Shown here piece by piece: positions 27,245 to 35,550 of a DNA stretch of 64,000 nucleotides. The stretch lies in the NCBI RefSeq assembly GCF_007829955.1, contig NZ_VIWX01000003.1:496001-560000 (forward strand). Direction: 5' to 3'. Numbering within the stretch: position 1 is the first letter of the stretch; each line of letters begins with the position of its first letter. The notes under the pieces are model-generated. The model worked only from the letters and a program-made list of their open reading frames with translations, had not been told where the DNA came from and searched no databases. The position numbers and the translations under genes are program-made. This DNA is from Saccharopolyspora dendranthemae (GTDB taxonomy: Bacteria; Actinomycetota; Actinomycetes; Mycobacteriales; Pseudonocardiaceae).

Positions 27245-28132
27245 ATGCTCGCTGTGCCAGAGCCGTTCGTCGCCTACCTCAGGGTTTACGAACCCCTGTC
27301 GTCGTTCGAGTCACCGCTGCGCGAGGAAGTCGAAGCAGCCGTGGATCGCGGGTCCGTGGACCCGTTCGACGCGGGGTTGTGGGAGCAGCGCCAGTGGCTG
27401 CGCAGTCAGCTGGCCGCACCGCCGCGCTTGTTGCCCGGTGAGAACGCCGACGGCGAGGTCCAGGGCGTGGGCGGCGTTCTCGTGCTGGATCCGGAGGACG
27501 TGCCGACCGCACCGTCCGCGACGGTGGGGCCGGGGCCGCTGGCGTGTCCGCTGGACGTGCGCGGCCGAGCCGCGGCGGCGCTGGTGGGTTTCCTGGGTGA
27601 TGCTGAGATCCCGCTGCGCACGGCGGCTTTGCCGGAGTCGGTGGACAAGGCGCGCACGCGCGCGGGTGCGGTGGTCAGCGAGCTCTCCGGCGGCGCGGTG
27701 CACGTGCTGTCGTCGACGTGGACGGTTCCGCTGCCCTGGTTCGTCGTGGTGGACCCGACGGAGCGCTGCGTGTTCACCGAGCCCGATCGCCGCCGCGTGT
27801 GCTGGCGGGTCGCGATGGCCGACGCCCGCAGGCGGGTGGCCCGCGCCCACTCGGTCTCCCAGCAGTCGATCGGTGACGACGGCCCGACCCGCATCCTCAA
27901 GGAGACCGGGCGCTGGCTGGAGCGCTTCCACCCGCACAGCGCCGTCGAGCTCGACTACGGCGGCCTGGTCCAGCTGATGACCGAGTCGGATCTCGACGCC
28001 GACACCTCGGCCGAGGACGTGCACGCCATCGTCGACGCGATGGAGAGCGACGACGCCGACGAGGTGGCCACGCGGTACGAGCAGCTGCGCGACTTCTGGG
28101 CCGAGTTCGCCGCCCGCGAACACCACAACTGA
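27245..28132 (+). CDS. Conserved actinobacterial protein of unknown function (Rv0811c position)
   Basis: About 295 residues, no signal peptide or membrane helix. Noticeable stretches are PEPFVAYLRVYEPLSSF at the N-terminus, HVLSSTWTVPLPWFVVVDP in the middle, and an acidic C-terminal helical region (SAEDVHAIVDAMESDDADEV). I do not recognise a fold. It sits beside DUF3073 as in mycobacteria, though here the two are divergent. ATG at 27245 or GTG at 27254 are both possible; earlier in-frame codons run through the divergent promoter. Confidence 0.75.
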   Translation: MLAVPEPFVAYLRVYEPLSSFESPLREEVEAAVDRGSVDPFDAGLWEQRQWLRSQLAAPPRLLPGENADGEVQGVGGVLVLDPEDVPTAPSATVGPGPLACPLDVRGRAAAALVGFLGDAEIPLRTAALPESVDKARTRAGAVVSELSGGAVHVLSSTWTVPLPWFVVVDPTERCVFTEPDRRRVCWRVAMADARRRVARAHSVSQQSIGDDGPTRILKETGRWLERFHPHSAVELDYGGLVQLMTESDLDADTSAEDVHAIVDAMESDDADEVATRYEQLRDFWAEFAAREHHN

Positions 28133-28166
28133 TCTGCGCGAGCGCGCCCCGTGCGGAGCGCCGGAC

Positions 28167-28973
28167 TCAGGGGCGGCAGCGGATCTCGGCGTTGAGGACC
28201 GCGAACCAGCCGTCGTCGGAATCCCGCCAGGTGTGCCAGGCCCCGGCGAGCTCTTCGAGCTCTTCCCGGGTCGTCAGGCCGTAGGAGAGGGCCTGGGTGG
28301 CGAAGGCCGACTGCCGGATGCGGTCGGCCCAGAGGTTCCCCCACCAGGCGCGTTCTTCGGGCGTGGCGAAGCACCAGGCCGAGGCGGTGCAGGTGACGTC
28401 CGAGAAACCGGCTCGCAGGGCCCAGCTCTTGAGGTGCTTGCCGCCGTCGGGGTGGGCGTTGTTGCGCTGGGCGACCGAGCGGTAGAGCTCCAGCCAGCGG
28501 TCCATCCCGGGGTGGTCCGGCGACCAGCGCATGCCGCCGTAGTCGGCGTCGCGGACGGCGACGATCCCGCCGGGCCGGCAGACGCGGCGCATCTCGCGGA
28601 GCGCGGCGACCGGGTCGGTGAGGTGCTGCAGCACCTGGTGCGCGTGCACGACGTCGAAGGTGTCGTCGGCGTGCGGCAGCCGGTAGACGTCGGCGGTCTC
28701 GAACTCGGCGTTGTCGAGGCCTCGCGCGGCCGCTGCCGAGCGGGAGGACGTCAGCAGGTTCTCGGCGTTGTCGATGCCCAGCACCCGGCCGGGCTCGACC
28801 CGCTCGGCGAAATCGAGGGTGATGGTTCCCGGCCCGCATCCCACGTCCAGCACCTCGGTGCCGGGCTGGAGGTCGTCGAGCAGGTAGCCCGCCGAGTTCT
28901 CGGCGGTTCGCCACTGGTGCGACCGCAGGACGCTCTCGTGGTGGCCGTGGGTGTAGACGTCCGAGGATCCCAA
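28167..28973 (-). CDS. Class I SAM-dependent methyltransferase
   Basis: A 268-residue methyltransferase with motif I VLDVGCGPGTITLDFA, motif II-like EFETADVYRLPHADDTFDVV and LLQHLT-type HQVLQHLTDPVAAL, close to the UbiE/Methyltransf_11 group. A TTG at 28973 is chosen because GGGAGGA lies just upstream; an earlier TTG at 28985 sits inside that ribosome site. The substrate is unknown; relatives with TIM-like naming act on small molecules. It is convergent with the gene at 27245. Confidence 0.82.
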   Translation of the reverse strand: MGSSDVYTHGHHESVLRSHQWRTAENSAGYLLDDLQPGTEVLDVGCGPGTITLDFAERVEPGRVLGIDNAENLLTSSRSAAAARGLDNAEFETADVYRLPHADDTFDVVHAHQVLQHLTDPVAALREMRRVCRPGGIVAVRDADYGGMRWSPDHPGMDRWLELYRSVAQRNNAHPDGGKHLKSWALRAGFSDVTCTASAWCFATPEERAWWGNLWADRIRQSAFATQALSYGLTTREELEELAGAWHTWRDSDDGWFAVLNAEIRCRP

Positions 28974-29082
28974 GATTCCTCCCAAAGCATGGGAAATCTG
29001 TTCCGGAATATGAGCATATCCGGGACGACGTCCAGGTGGGAAGCCTTCGGGGTGCGGATTCAGCGAAGATCGAGGGTGCGCG

Positions 29083-30000
29083 TCAGCGCACTGCGCCTGC
29101 GATGAGGCGGATCGTCCCCACGGGGGCGCCGCCGCCGAGGACGGGCGCTTCGGCCAGGTCGTCCAGGCCCTCGATGCCGAGGGTGGCGAGGAGGGCGGTG
29201 GCCACGGGCAGGCGGGCGCGGTCCGCGCCGTCGGCGATCTTGATCGCGGCCGCGCGACCGTCCGGGAGCGCGAAGGCGAAGACGCCCTCGGCGCCGATCT
29301 TGCTGATCAGGCCCGGGACCGCCGACATGAGGCGGGTGTCCTCGCGGTCGGTGCCCGCGACGAGCCAAGGGTGCTCCCGCATCGCGTCCCCGATCGGGGT
29401 GGTGACCAGCCGCTGGAAGATCCGGGCCAGGCCGGTCAGCGGGAGCGCGAACAGCGGGGCGCCGCAGCCGTCGATCGACGTGCGCGCGATCGGTTCGTCC
29501 GCCAGATCGACCACGGCCTCGGAGATCGCCACCTGCAGCGGGTGCTTCGGATCGAGGTAGTCGGCGGTCGGCCAGCCGTTGATGGCGCAGGTGGCCAGCA
29601 TCGCCGCGTGCTTGCCGGAGCAGTTCATGGTGATCCGGCGCTCGACCGACACGCCACGACGTGCGGCCTCCCCCATCGGCAGCTCGGGCGGGCACTGGAG
29701 GTCGTCCTCGTTCAGCGAGTACCGCCGCAGCAGCGCGTCGACGCGGGAGACGTGCTCCGGTTCGCCGCTGTGCGAGGCCGCGGCCAGCGCCAGGTCGGCG
29801 GCGGGGAGGTCCAGCCCGCAGCGCAGCATCCCGGCCGCCTGGGCGGGCTTGAGCGAGGAGCGCGGGTACATCGGCGACGACACCTCGCCCAGCGAGAGCC
29901 TGGTCGCGCCGTCCGGGTCGATCAGCACCGCGGAGCCGTGGTGCAGTCCTTCCCTGAGTCCACTTCGGACGATCTCGACGAGTGGAACGGGGTGGTTCAA
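29083..30000 (-). CDS. Asparaginase (Rhizobium etli AnsA-like family)
   Basis: A 305-residue protein of the asparaginase II family PF06089, unrelated to E. coli-type asparaginases. Diagnostic segments are YPRSSLKPAQAAGML (catalytic Ser-Lys region), RITMNCSGKHAAMLATC and DGCGAPLFALPL. It would hydrolyse asparagine to aspartate and ammonia in the cytoplasm. The start is a TTG at 30000 whose TTGA overlaps the rsiG stop, so the two genes are translationally coupled. Why an asparaginase is coupled to an anti-sigma gene is unclear. Confidence 0.85.
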   Translation of the reverse strand: MNHPVPLVEIVRSGLREGLHHGSAVLIDPDGATRLSLGEVSSPMYPRSSLKPAQAAGMLRCGLDLPAADLALAAASHSGEPEHVSRVDALLRRYSLNEDDLQCPPELPMGEAARRGVSVERRITMNCSGKHAAMLATCAINGWPTADYLDPKHPLQVAISEAVVDLADEPIARTSIDGCGAPLFALPLTGLARIFQRLVTTPIGDAMREHPWLVAGTDREDTRLMSAVPGLISKIGAEGVFAFALPDGRAAAIKIADGADRARLPVATALLATLGIEGLDDLAEAPVLGGGAPVGTIRLIAGAVR

Positions 30001-30557
30001 CGCCGGTCTCGTTCTTCCGCGAGCAGTTCGTCCACCGAAGCGGCACCTTCTCGGTAGCGGCGGGCGATCTCCGCGTTGAGCCGGTCCACGACCTGCTGCA
30101 CCTCGCGGCGGCGCTGCGAGACCGAGTCCTCCTCGGAGGTGTAGGCGTTCAGCGCCCGGTCCAGCTGCTCGTCGGACAGCGACATCACGTCGGACAGGTC
30201 CACGTCCGACACCAGGGCTTCGACGTGCCTGCGGTGCGCCTCGGCGCGCGAGGGCTCGGTGGTCTGGTACCGGCCGGAACCGGCGGCCGGACCGACCGCG
30301 TTGTCGGCGAGGATGTTGACCAGCTGCTCGACCACCGAGCGCGACCCGTCCTCCCGGCGCCTGCGCTGCTCGGCGCGCACGATGTCGATGCGCGCGTGCA
30401 GCACCCTGCGCAGGTAGGACAGGTCGGTCTCCTCCTGGGCGGCCTCGTCCCGCAACGCGCGCACATCACCGAGCGCGTGTTGTTCGATGCCACTGGTGTA
30501 GTCCGGGGACAGGACCCTGTCGATACGGCGCCGTCCACCCGGGCGGACTTCGATCAC
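29997..30557 (-). CDS. rsiG: RsiG/AmfC-type c-di-GMP-binding anti-sigma factor
   Basis: 186 residues, helical and highly charged. Two helices carry the E-x3-S-x2-R-x3-Q-x3-D signature known for Streptomyces RsiG, which with c-di-GMP sequesters the sporulation sigma factor WhiG. Helix 2 has it exactly: Glu143, Ser147, Arg150, Gln154, Asp158. Helix 1 has Glu43, Ser47, Arg50, His54, Asp58, with His in place of Gln. The GTG at 30557 has GGAGG eight bases upstream and is preferred to a TTG at 30596. It is coupled to the asparaginase by a TTGA overlap. Two GGDEF proteins in the window could supply the ligand. WhiG itself is not in the window. Confidence 0.88.
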   Translation of the reverse strand: MIEVRPGGRRRIDRVLSPDYTSGIEQHALGDVRALRDEAAQEETDLSYLRRVLHARIDIVRAEQRRRREDGSRSVVEQLVNILADNAVGPAAGSGRYQTTEPSRAEAHRRHVEALVSDVDLSDVMSLSDEQLDRALNAYTSEEDSVSQRRREVQQVVDRLNAEIARRYREGAASVDELLAEERDRR

Positions 30558-30769
30558 GTGGCCATCCTCCGGCAATTCGGTCGAGCTCGCCAACACTTCG
30601 GGTGATGTCGTTACGACAACAGTGTGACGCCGAGCGTTCGATCAGCGGTTCCTGCACGTTCGAAATGACCCTGATCGGGCGGTCGGCACGCCCTAAGGCA
30701 TACCGGCCCTGTCAAATGCCGACGTCACGCGACGCGGAGAACTTGAGGATCGTTACCCGAACTAACGAA

Positions 30770-31912
30770 TCACCGGCCGCGAAGCCGGTCCGCGGCCACC
30801 CGGCCGGGCGGCTCACCGGAATCCGGAGCCACCGAGTCCGGGTCGACCGCCGCGGCCACCGCGCGCTCCTCCGCCGGATCACCGGCCATCAGCTCGGCGT
30901 CGATCGGAGCCGAGCGCTTGAGCAGCGCCAACGCCACCGGGCCGAGTTCGTGGTGCTGGACCACGCTGCCGACCCGGCCGATCTTGCGGTCGCCGTGCAT
31001 CACGGGGTCGCCGACCTCCGGCGAGACCTCCACCGAGCCGTCGAGGTGCAGCAGCACCATCCGGCGCGGTGGTTTGCCCACGTTGTGGACCTTCGCGACC
31101 GTCTCCTGACCCCGGTAGCAGCCCTTGGCCACGTGCGCGGCGAGGTGGATCCAGCCGAGCTCGTGCGGGATCGCGCGGTCGTCGGTGTCCAGGCCCGGCC
31201 GCGGGCGGAGCGCTTCCACGCGCAGCGCCTCGAACGCCATCGTCCCGGACGGGCGGATGCCCGCGTCGGTGAGCTTGAGCCACCAGTCCGCCAGCGACTC
31301 GCGCGGAACCAGCAGGTCATAGGTCTGCAGAGCCCGGTACGGCACGTTGCGGACGAAGCCGCCGCCGGGCAGGCCGCGCACCTCGTAAGGCGCGGACGGG
31401 ACCTCGGTGAACCCGGCAAGGACCCCGCCGGCGTCCGGGCCGATCGCGGTCAGCACCGCGAGCTCGGAGGTGGCGTCGCGCGGCTCCACCTTCGACCAGA
31501 ACCGCATCGCGTCGAGGTACTGCACGAGCGTCTGCCTGCCGTTCACGCCGATCGTCGGCAGCGCGCTGGTGGCCTCCGCGCCCGCGTCGGTGTCCAGGTA
31601 CACGACGCCCTCGTGGTGAGCGACCATCATGTGGCTGTCCACCCGGCCGTGGGTGTCGAGCACCAGCGCCTCGGTGCCCTGCCCGTCCTGCAGCTCCGTG
31701 AGGTGCTGCGAGAGCACCAGGTGCAGCCAGCTCAGCCGCTCCTCGCCGGGAACGGCGATGACCTCGCGGTGCGAGCGGTCGACCAGCACCGCCGAGCGCG
31801 CTGCCGAGCGCTGCTCGGCGAAGGGGTCGCCGAAGTGCCAGGGAACGCCGCTGTCCACCGATTCGTCAGGCGCGGGAACCGCGCCCGGCAGATCCAGCAG
31901 GGGTGACCTCAT
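30770..31912 (-). CDS. ygfZ: YgfZ/GcvT-like folate-binding protein
   Basis: A 380-residue protein of the GcvT fold. The signature KGCYRGQETVAKVHN (about residue 280) contains the conserved Cys of YgfZ, a tetrahydrofolate-dependent factor for Fe-S cluster enzyme assembly or repair. ATG at 31912. It is followed upstream by the Fur-family gene (42-base gap), an association seen across actinobacteria. The C-terminus has a Pro/Asp-rich tail (DPDSVAPDSGEPPGR) beyond the core. Confidence 0.9.
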   Translation of the reverse strand: MRSPLLDLPGAVPAPDESVDSGVPWHFGDPFAEQRSAARSAVLVDRSHREVIAVPGEERLSWLHLVLSQHLTELQDGQGTEALVLDTHGRVDSHMMVAHHEGVVYLDTDAGAEATSALPTIGVNGRQTLVQYLDAMRFWSKVEPRDATSELAVLTAIGPDAGGVLAGFTEVPSAPYEVRGLPGGGFVRNVPYRALQTYDLLVPRESLADWWLKLTDAGIRPSGTMAFEALRVEALRPRPGLDTDDRAIPHELGWIHLAAHVAKGCYRGQETVAKVHNVGKPPRRMVLLHLDGSVEVSPEVGDPVMHGDRKIGRVGSVVQHHELGPVALALLKRSAPIDAELMAGDPAEERAVAAAVDPDSVAPDSGEPPGRVAADRLRGR

Positions 31913-31953
31913 TCAAGCGCTCCTAGGGTGGTCGTGCTCGTGCCTCACCGGTG

Positions 31954-32382
31954 TCAGCCGATGTTGGCGGCCTGGCATTCCCGGCAGGTGCCGGACAGCG
32001 CCAGGTGCGTGGCGTCCAGGGCGAAGCCGCGCTCGCCGCGCAGCTTGTCGGCCAGCTCGTCCATCGTCTCGATGGCCACCTCGTCGATCCGGCCGCAGCG
32101 GTGGCAGGCGAGGTGGACGTGCCCGTGCTCCTCGGCGGAGTAGGTGGGGGCTCCGTGGCCGAGATGCGTGTGTCGCACCAGATCGAGCTCTTCGAGCAGG
32201 TCGAGCGCCCGGTAGATGGTGGTGATGTTGATCGTCGGCGCCGTTTCCTGCACCTTCTTGCAGACCTGCTCGGGCGTGGCGTGCCCCAGTTCGCGCACGG
32301 TGTCCAGCACCAACTGGCGCTGCAGCGTCATGCGCATGCCACGTTGGTGCAAGGTGCTGCGCAGCGATCCCTGGTCGCTCAA
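31954..32382 (-). CDS. Fur-family metal-dependent repressor
   Basis: A 142-residue Fur superfamily regulator: winged helix (RMTLQRQLVLDTVREL, INITTIYRALDLLEEL) then dimerisation domain with a His-rich metal site (EEHGHVHLACHRCG) and a structural zinc site CHRCG...CREC. The motifs do not decide between Fur, Zur and PerR. A TTG at 32382 (LSDQGSLRSTL) is preferred because AGGAG is upstream. It is divergent from the aminotransferase gene (95 bases), whose promoter it could also cover. Confidence 0.9.
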   Translation of the reverse strand: MSDQGSLRSTLHQRGMRMTLQRQLVLDTVRELGHATPEQVCKKVQETAPTINITTIYRALDLLEELDLVRHTHLGHGAPTYSAEEHGHVHLACHRCGRIDEVAIETMDELADKLRGERGFALDATHLALSGTCRECQAANIG

Positions 32383-32477
32383 TGCCCGCTCCTGTGCTCG
32401 GCGCGCTCGGACGGAAACCCACCCTCGATCGTAACCTCCGGGCCCACCCCCGGAACTGGAAGCTCTACCCTTCCGGC

Positions 32478-33326
32478 ATGCGCGTACTGGCACTTTTGGA
32501 CGGGACCCTGGCCGACCCCGAAGCCCCGCTGTTCCGCGCCGACGACCTCGGCGTGATGCGTGGCGACGGCTGCTTCGAGACGATCCTGGTGGTCGACCGG
32601 AAGCCGCGCGAGCTCGGGCCGCACCTCGACCGGATGGAGCGGTCGGCGCGGCTGATGCAGATGGAGCTGCCGGACCGCGAGTCCTGGGAGCGTGCCGGTC
32701 AGGCCGTCATCGACGCGTGGCCGTGGGAGTCCGAGCCGGAGATGGGGCTCAAGTTCGTGTGCACCCGGGGCATCGACGGCGGCGACGGCACACCGCACGG
32801 TTTCGCGATGGGCATGGACGTCGGCCAGGAGACCAAGCGCAAGCGCGACGGCGGAGTCGACGTCGTCACCCTGGACCGCGGCTACTCGCCCGGCCTGATG
32901 GAGCGCGCCCCGTGGCTGCTGCTGTCGGCCAAGACGCTGTCGTACGCGGTGAACATGGCCGCGCTCCGGGAGGCCGAATCGCGCGGTGCCGACGAGGTCG
33001 TCTTCACCGCCGAGGACGGCACGGTGCTCGAGGGCCCGACCTCGACGGTCGTGCTCGCCCAGGGGCGCACGCTGCTGACCACGCCGCCCGCTTCCGGAGT
33101 CCTGCCCGGCACGACCCAGGGCGCGCTGTTTCGCGCTGCCGAGCGGGCCGGCTGGGAGACCGAGGTCGCCGACTTCCCCACCTCGGCGCTGTTCGAGTCC
33201 GACGGGGTGTGGCTGGCCTCCAGCATTCGCCGGGTGACGCAGGTGCGGGCGATCGACGGGACGCCGATCAAGGCGGATGACTCCTTGCACACCGAGATCG
33301 TCGACCTCTACGAGTCGAACTACTGA
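32478..33326 (+). CDS. pabC: Aminotransferase class IV, probable 4-amino-4-deoxychorismate lyase
   Basis: A 282-residue fold-type IV PLP enzyme. LFRADDLGVMRGDGCFETI, the predicted PLP lysine in LLSAKTLSYAVNMAAL and GADEVVFTAEDGTVLEGPTS fit the branched-chain aminotransferase/ADC lyase group. The counterpart at the same locus in mycobacteria (Rv0812) is annotated as ADC lyase, which makes p-aminobenzoate for folate; D-amino-acid transaminase is the alternative. ATG at 32478. A copy of the structured repeat begins 19 bases after its stop. Confidence 0.82.
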   Translation: MRVLALLDGTLADPEAPLFRADDLGVMRGDGCFETILVVDRKPRELGPHLDRMERSARLMQMELPDRESWERAGQAVIDAWPWESEPEMGLKFVCTRGIDGGDGTPHGFAMGMDVGQETKRKRDGGVDVVTLDRGYSPGLMERAPWLLLSAKTLSYAVNMAALREAESRGADEVVFTAEDGTVLEGPTSTVVLAQGRTLLTTPPASGVLPGTTQGALFRAAERAGWETEVADFPTSALFESDGVWLASSIRRVTQVRAIDGTPIKADDSLHTEIVDLYESNY

Positions 33327-33344
33327 ACCTCGCTCGACCTGCTC

Positions 33345-33520
33345 AGCGGTGCGGGTGGCGGAACCTCAGACGTCTTCTGGCTCCGGGATCCGAGACTGAT
33401 GTACGACCACCAGTACACGGCGCTACGGCTGTCCTCCCCAGAAGACGTCTGAGAACCCGCGGCGGTGCGAGTTGCTCAGGTGGGGCACTGAGAAAGCGAC
33501 TTCGTCGCTTGCCTGACGTC
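33345..33520 (+). repeat. Structured ~175-bp repeat, copy 1
   Basis: Long stem CTCAGACGTCTTCTGG (33365-33380) with CCAGAAGACGTCTGAG (33438-33453); inner stem TGTAC with GTACA around 33400-33417; 3' hairpin AAGCGAC-TTC-GTCGCTT (33494-33510). Flanking conserved words are GCGGTGCG and GTTGCTCAGGTGGGGCA. It fills the space between the pabC-like stop and the stop of the convergent nitrobindin-like gene. Confidence 0.88.
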
Positions 33521-33522
33521 CC

Positions 33523-34164
33523 TCAGCCCGCGACTCGGTCCAGCTTGGCGGAGAGCCTGGGCTGCAGCTCGTGCTCCGACGTCGCGCGCTCCTCGACGTA
33601 GGCGAGGGCTCCGTCGACCACGCCGTAGAGGCGGCTGGCGGCGGTGACGTCCTCGCCGGTCGGGGTGCGCAGCACCGCGTCGGTGCCGAACTCCCAGGTG
33701 GTGGTGTTGCGCGGCTGCCCGATGAACAGCTCGGTGACGCCGGTCGAGTGCATCAGCATCAGCTCGATCGTGTCGTCCGGCTGCGGGCGCAGGAAGCCCT
33801 GCTCGCGGAACTCGGGACCGACGACGTTGCCGCCTTCGCCGTCCAGCCGCCACGCGCGGCTGGCGTAGATCAGGAACGGGCGGCCGTCGTGGGAGATCGT
33901 CACCTGCTGGAAGAACCGGTAGGACTCCTCCAGCGACGGGTGCGAGGCCTCGCCCTCGCCGCGCCACACGCCGACCAGCGGCAGCAGCGACAGGCAGGCG
34001 TCATCCAGCGAAGGGCCTTCCCGCAGGTTCGCGGTGTCGCCCTCGCCGGGGAGGTCGTCGAAATCCGGGACGTTGATGTCCCGGGTGGTCTTGGCGCGTT
34101 CCGCGGCCGCGGCTACTGCGGCGTCGCCGCTGCCCGGCTGCGGTTCGTTCGGCGTTGCAGTCAT
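33523..34164 (-). CDS. Nitrobindin/FABP-like beta-barrel protein (Rv0813c-like)
   Basis: 213 residues. After a ~60-residue Ala/Asp-rich N-terminus comes a ten-stranded lipocalin-like barrel beginning LLPLVGVWRGEGE (the GxWxGxG motif) with ERATSEHELQPRLSAKLDRV at the end. Related proteins bind heme (nitrobindins) or fatty-acid-like ligands; the heme-ligating His could be in HELQPRLS (inference). ATG at 34164. It occupies the same place as Rv0813c in mycobacteria. Confidence 0.87.
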   Translation of the reverse strand: MTATPNEPQPGSGDAAVAAAAERAKTTRDINVPDFDDLPGEGDTANLREGPSLDDACLSLLPLVGVWRGEGEASHPSLEESYRFFQQVTISHDGRPFLIYASRAWRLDGEGGNVVGPEFREQGFLRPQPDDTIELMLMHSTGVTELFIGQPRNTTTWEFGTDAVLRTPTGEDVTAASRLYGVVDGALAYVEERATSEHELQPRLSAKLDRVAG

Positions 34165-34191
34165 CGCTTCGAGGCTACAACGAGGCCGTGA

Positions 34192-34302
34192 TCAGTCGTT
34201 GTACAGGCGGTACACCACGTAGAAGGCGAACCAGACGGTCGCGATCGCAGCGAGTCCGACGAGCGTGACGAGGCCGTAGTGCAGAAAGTCGAGGAGTTCC
34301 AC
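34192..34302 (-). CDS. Small single-pass membrane peptide
   Basis: 36 residues, GTG start at 34302: VELLDFLHYG followed by a single hydrophobic helix (LVTLVGLAAIATVWFAFYVV) and a short YRLYND tail. It fits snugly between the nitrobindin-like gene (28 bases) and the divergent methyltransferase. No clear ribosome site is seen, so existence is inferred from hydrophobicity and codon composition. Confidence 0.5.
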   Translation of the reverse strand: MELLDFLHYGLVTLVGLAAIATVWFAFYVVYRLYND

Positions 34303-34422
34303 GCGGAAAGGATAACCACCGCAACGCCCCGGTGAACTGTGGCGTGCGGCATGATCTGCGTGGTGAGCGGCGGGGACAGGCCGCTGAACACCACGAACGT
34401 CAGAGCCGGGACGAGGATCACA

Positions 34423-35166
34423 ATGGACTTCGAGACGCTGCGCGAGCGCGCGCTGGCCTACCGCGAGCAGCTGCTGGCTCGCAAGGACAAGATCGCGCCG
34501 GCCGACTTCGGTTGGTACCCGTACGACACGATGGCCAACATCTTCCACCTGGACGCCCTGCTCAGCGGTCCGCAGCGGCAGGTGTTCGACAGCATCGCGG
34601 GCACCCGCATCGCCGACATCGGTGCCGCGGACGGCGACTTCGGGTTCTTCCTGGAGGACGAGCTGGGCTGCGAGGTCGACCTGATCGACAACGTGCCCAC
34701 CAACTTCAACGGCCTGCGCGGCGCCCGGCGCCTCGTCGAGGAGCTGCCCTCGCGCGCGCAGGTGCACGAGATCGACCTCGACGCGCAGTTCCGGATGCCC
34801 GCCGAGCACTACGGCGCGGTGTTCTTCCTCGGGCTGCTCTACCACCTGAAGAACCCGTTCCTGGTGCTGGAGAGGCTGGCCGAGCGCGCCGAGCTGTGCT
34901 TCGTCTCGACGCGCGTCGCCCAGGTCGCGCCGGGCGGCACCCGCATCGCCGACCAGCCCGTCGCGTACCTGCTGGACCCGGCCGAGGCCAACGACGACGC
35001 GACGAACTTCTGGATCTTCAGCGAGACCGGCCTCCGCCGCATCTTCGACCGCACCGGCTGGGACGTCGTCGACTTCACCACCGTCGGCTGCCAGGAGGAC
35101 TCCGACCCCCGGACCCCGGACCGCGACGAGCGGGCCTTCGCCCTGCTGCGGTCCCGCAAGGTCTGA
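34423..35166 (+). CDS. Class I SAM-dependent methyltransferase (CmoB/DUF1698-like)
   Basis: 247 residues. The region GWYPYDTMANIFHLDALL followed by motif I RIADIGAADGDFGFFLEDE and GLLYHLKNPFLVLERLAE resembles tRNA (mo5U34)-methyltransferase-like and sugar O-methyltransferase proteins. The specific substrate is not evident. ATG at 34423 has GAGG seven bases upstream. It ends at a bidirectional terminator shared with the convergent sulfur operon. Confidence 0.8.
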   Translation: MDFETLRERALAYREQLLARKDKIAPADFGWYPYDTMANIFHLDALLSGPQRQVFDSIAGTRIADIGAADGDFGFFLEDELGCEVDLIDNVPTNFNGLRGARRLVEELPSRAQVHEIDLDAQFRMPAEHYGAVFFLGLLYHLKNPFLVLERLAERAELCFVSTRVAQVAPGGTRIADQPVAYLLDPAEANDDATNFWIFSETGLRRIFDRTGWDVVDFTTVGCQEDSDPRTPDRDERAFALLRSRKV

Positions 35167-35171
35167 AACGA

Positions 35172-35207
35172 CGAAGGGCCGGCACCCCGAGAGGTGCCGG
35201 CCCTTCG
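35172..35207. terminator. Bidirectional terminator between methyltransferase and DUF1416 gene
   Basis: A perfect 15-bp stem (CGAAGGGCCGGCACC) with a 6-base loop between two convergent stop codons, only six bases after the methyltransferase stop and ten before the DUF1416 stop. Confidence 0.9.
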
Positions 35208-35217
35208 AACGTGCAGG

Positions 35218-35517
35218 TCAGGCGACGGCGATGTCCACCGGGTGAACACCGGTGCCCGCCGGGGAGACCTGGGACTCGCCCTTGCCGCTGCGGTGCAGCG
35301 CGCGGACGGTCCAGTCGCCCGGAGCGGCGTAGAACCGGAAGTCGCCCTCGTCGGAGGTGACGACCTCGGCGGTGAACTCGCCGGAGGAGTCCAGCAGGCG
35401 GACGAAAGCCCCGCCGACGGGCGAGTCCCCGGACCGGACCTTGCCGGACACCACGACCTGGTCAGTGGCCTCGTCGACCGCGGTTGCCGACTGCTGCGGC
35501 GCTCCGCATCCACTCAT
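35218..35517 (-). CDS. DUF1416 protein (SseC2-like)
   Basis: 99 residues beginning MSGCGAPQQS, then a transthyretin-like beta-sandwich (VVSGKVRSGDSPVGGAFVRL, TSDEGDFRFYAAPGDWTVRAL). The family accompanies the CysA2-type sulfurtransferase in actinobacteria (SseC2 in M. tuberculosis). Function is unknown; sulfur transfer accessory is inferred. ATG at 35517, 33 bases after the cysA2 stop; last gene of the operon. Confidence 0.9.
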   Translation of the reverse strand: MSGCGAPQQSATAVDEATDQVVVSGKVRSGDSPVGGAFVRLLDSSGEFTAEVVTSDEGDFRFYAAPGDWTVRALHRSGKGESQVSPAGTGVHPVDIAVA

Positions 35518-35550
35518 GTCACAAACTCCTTGCTCGGTGTTACCGGGTGA

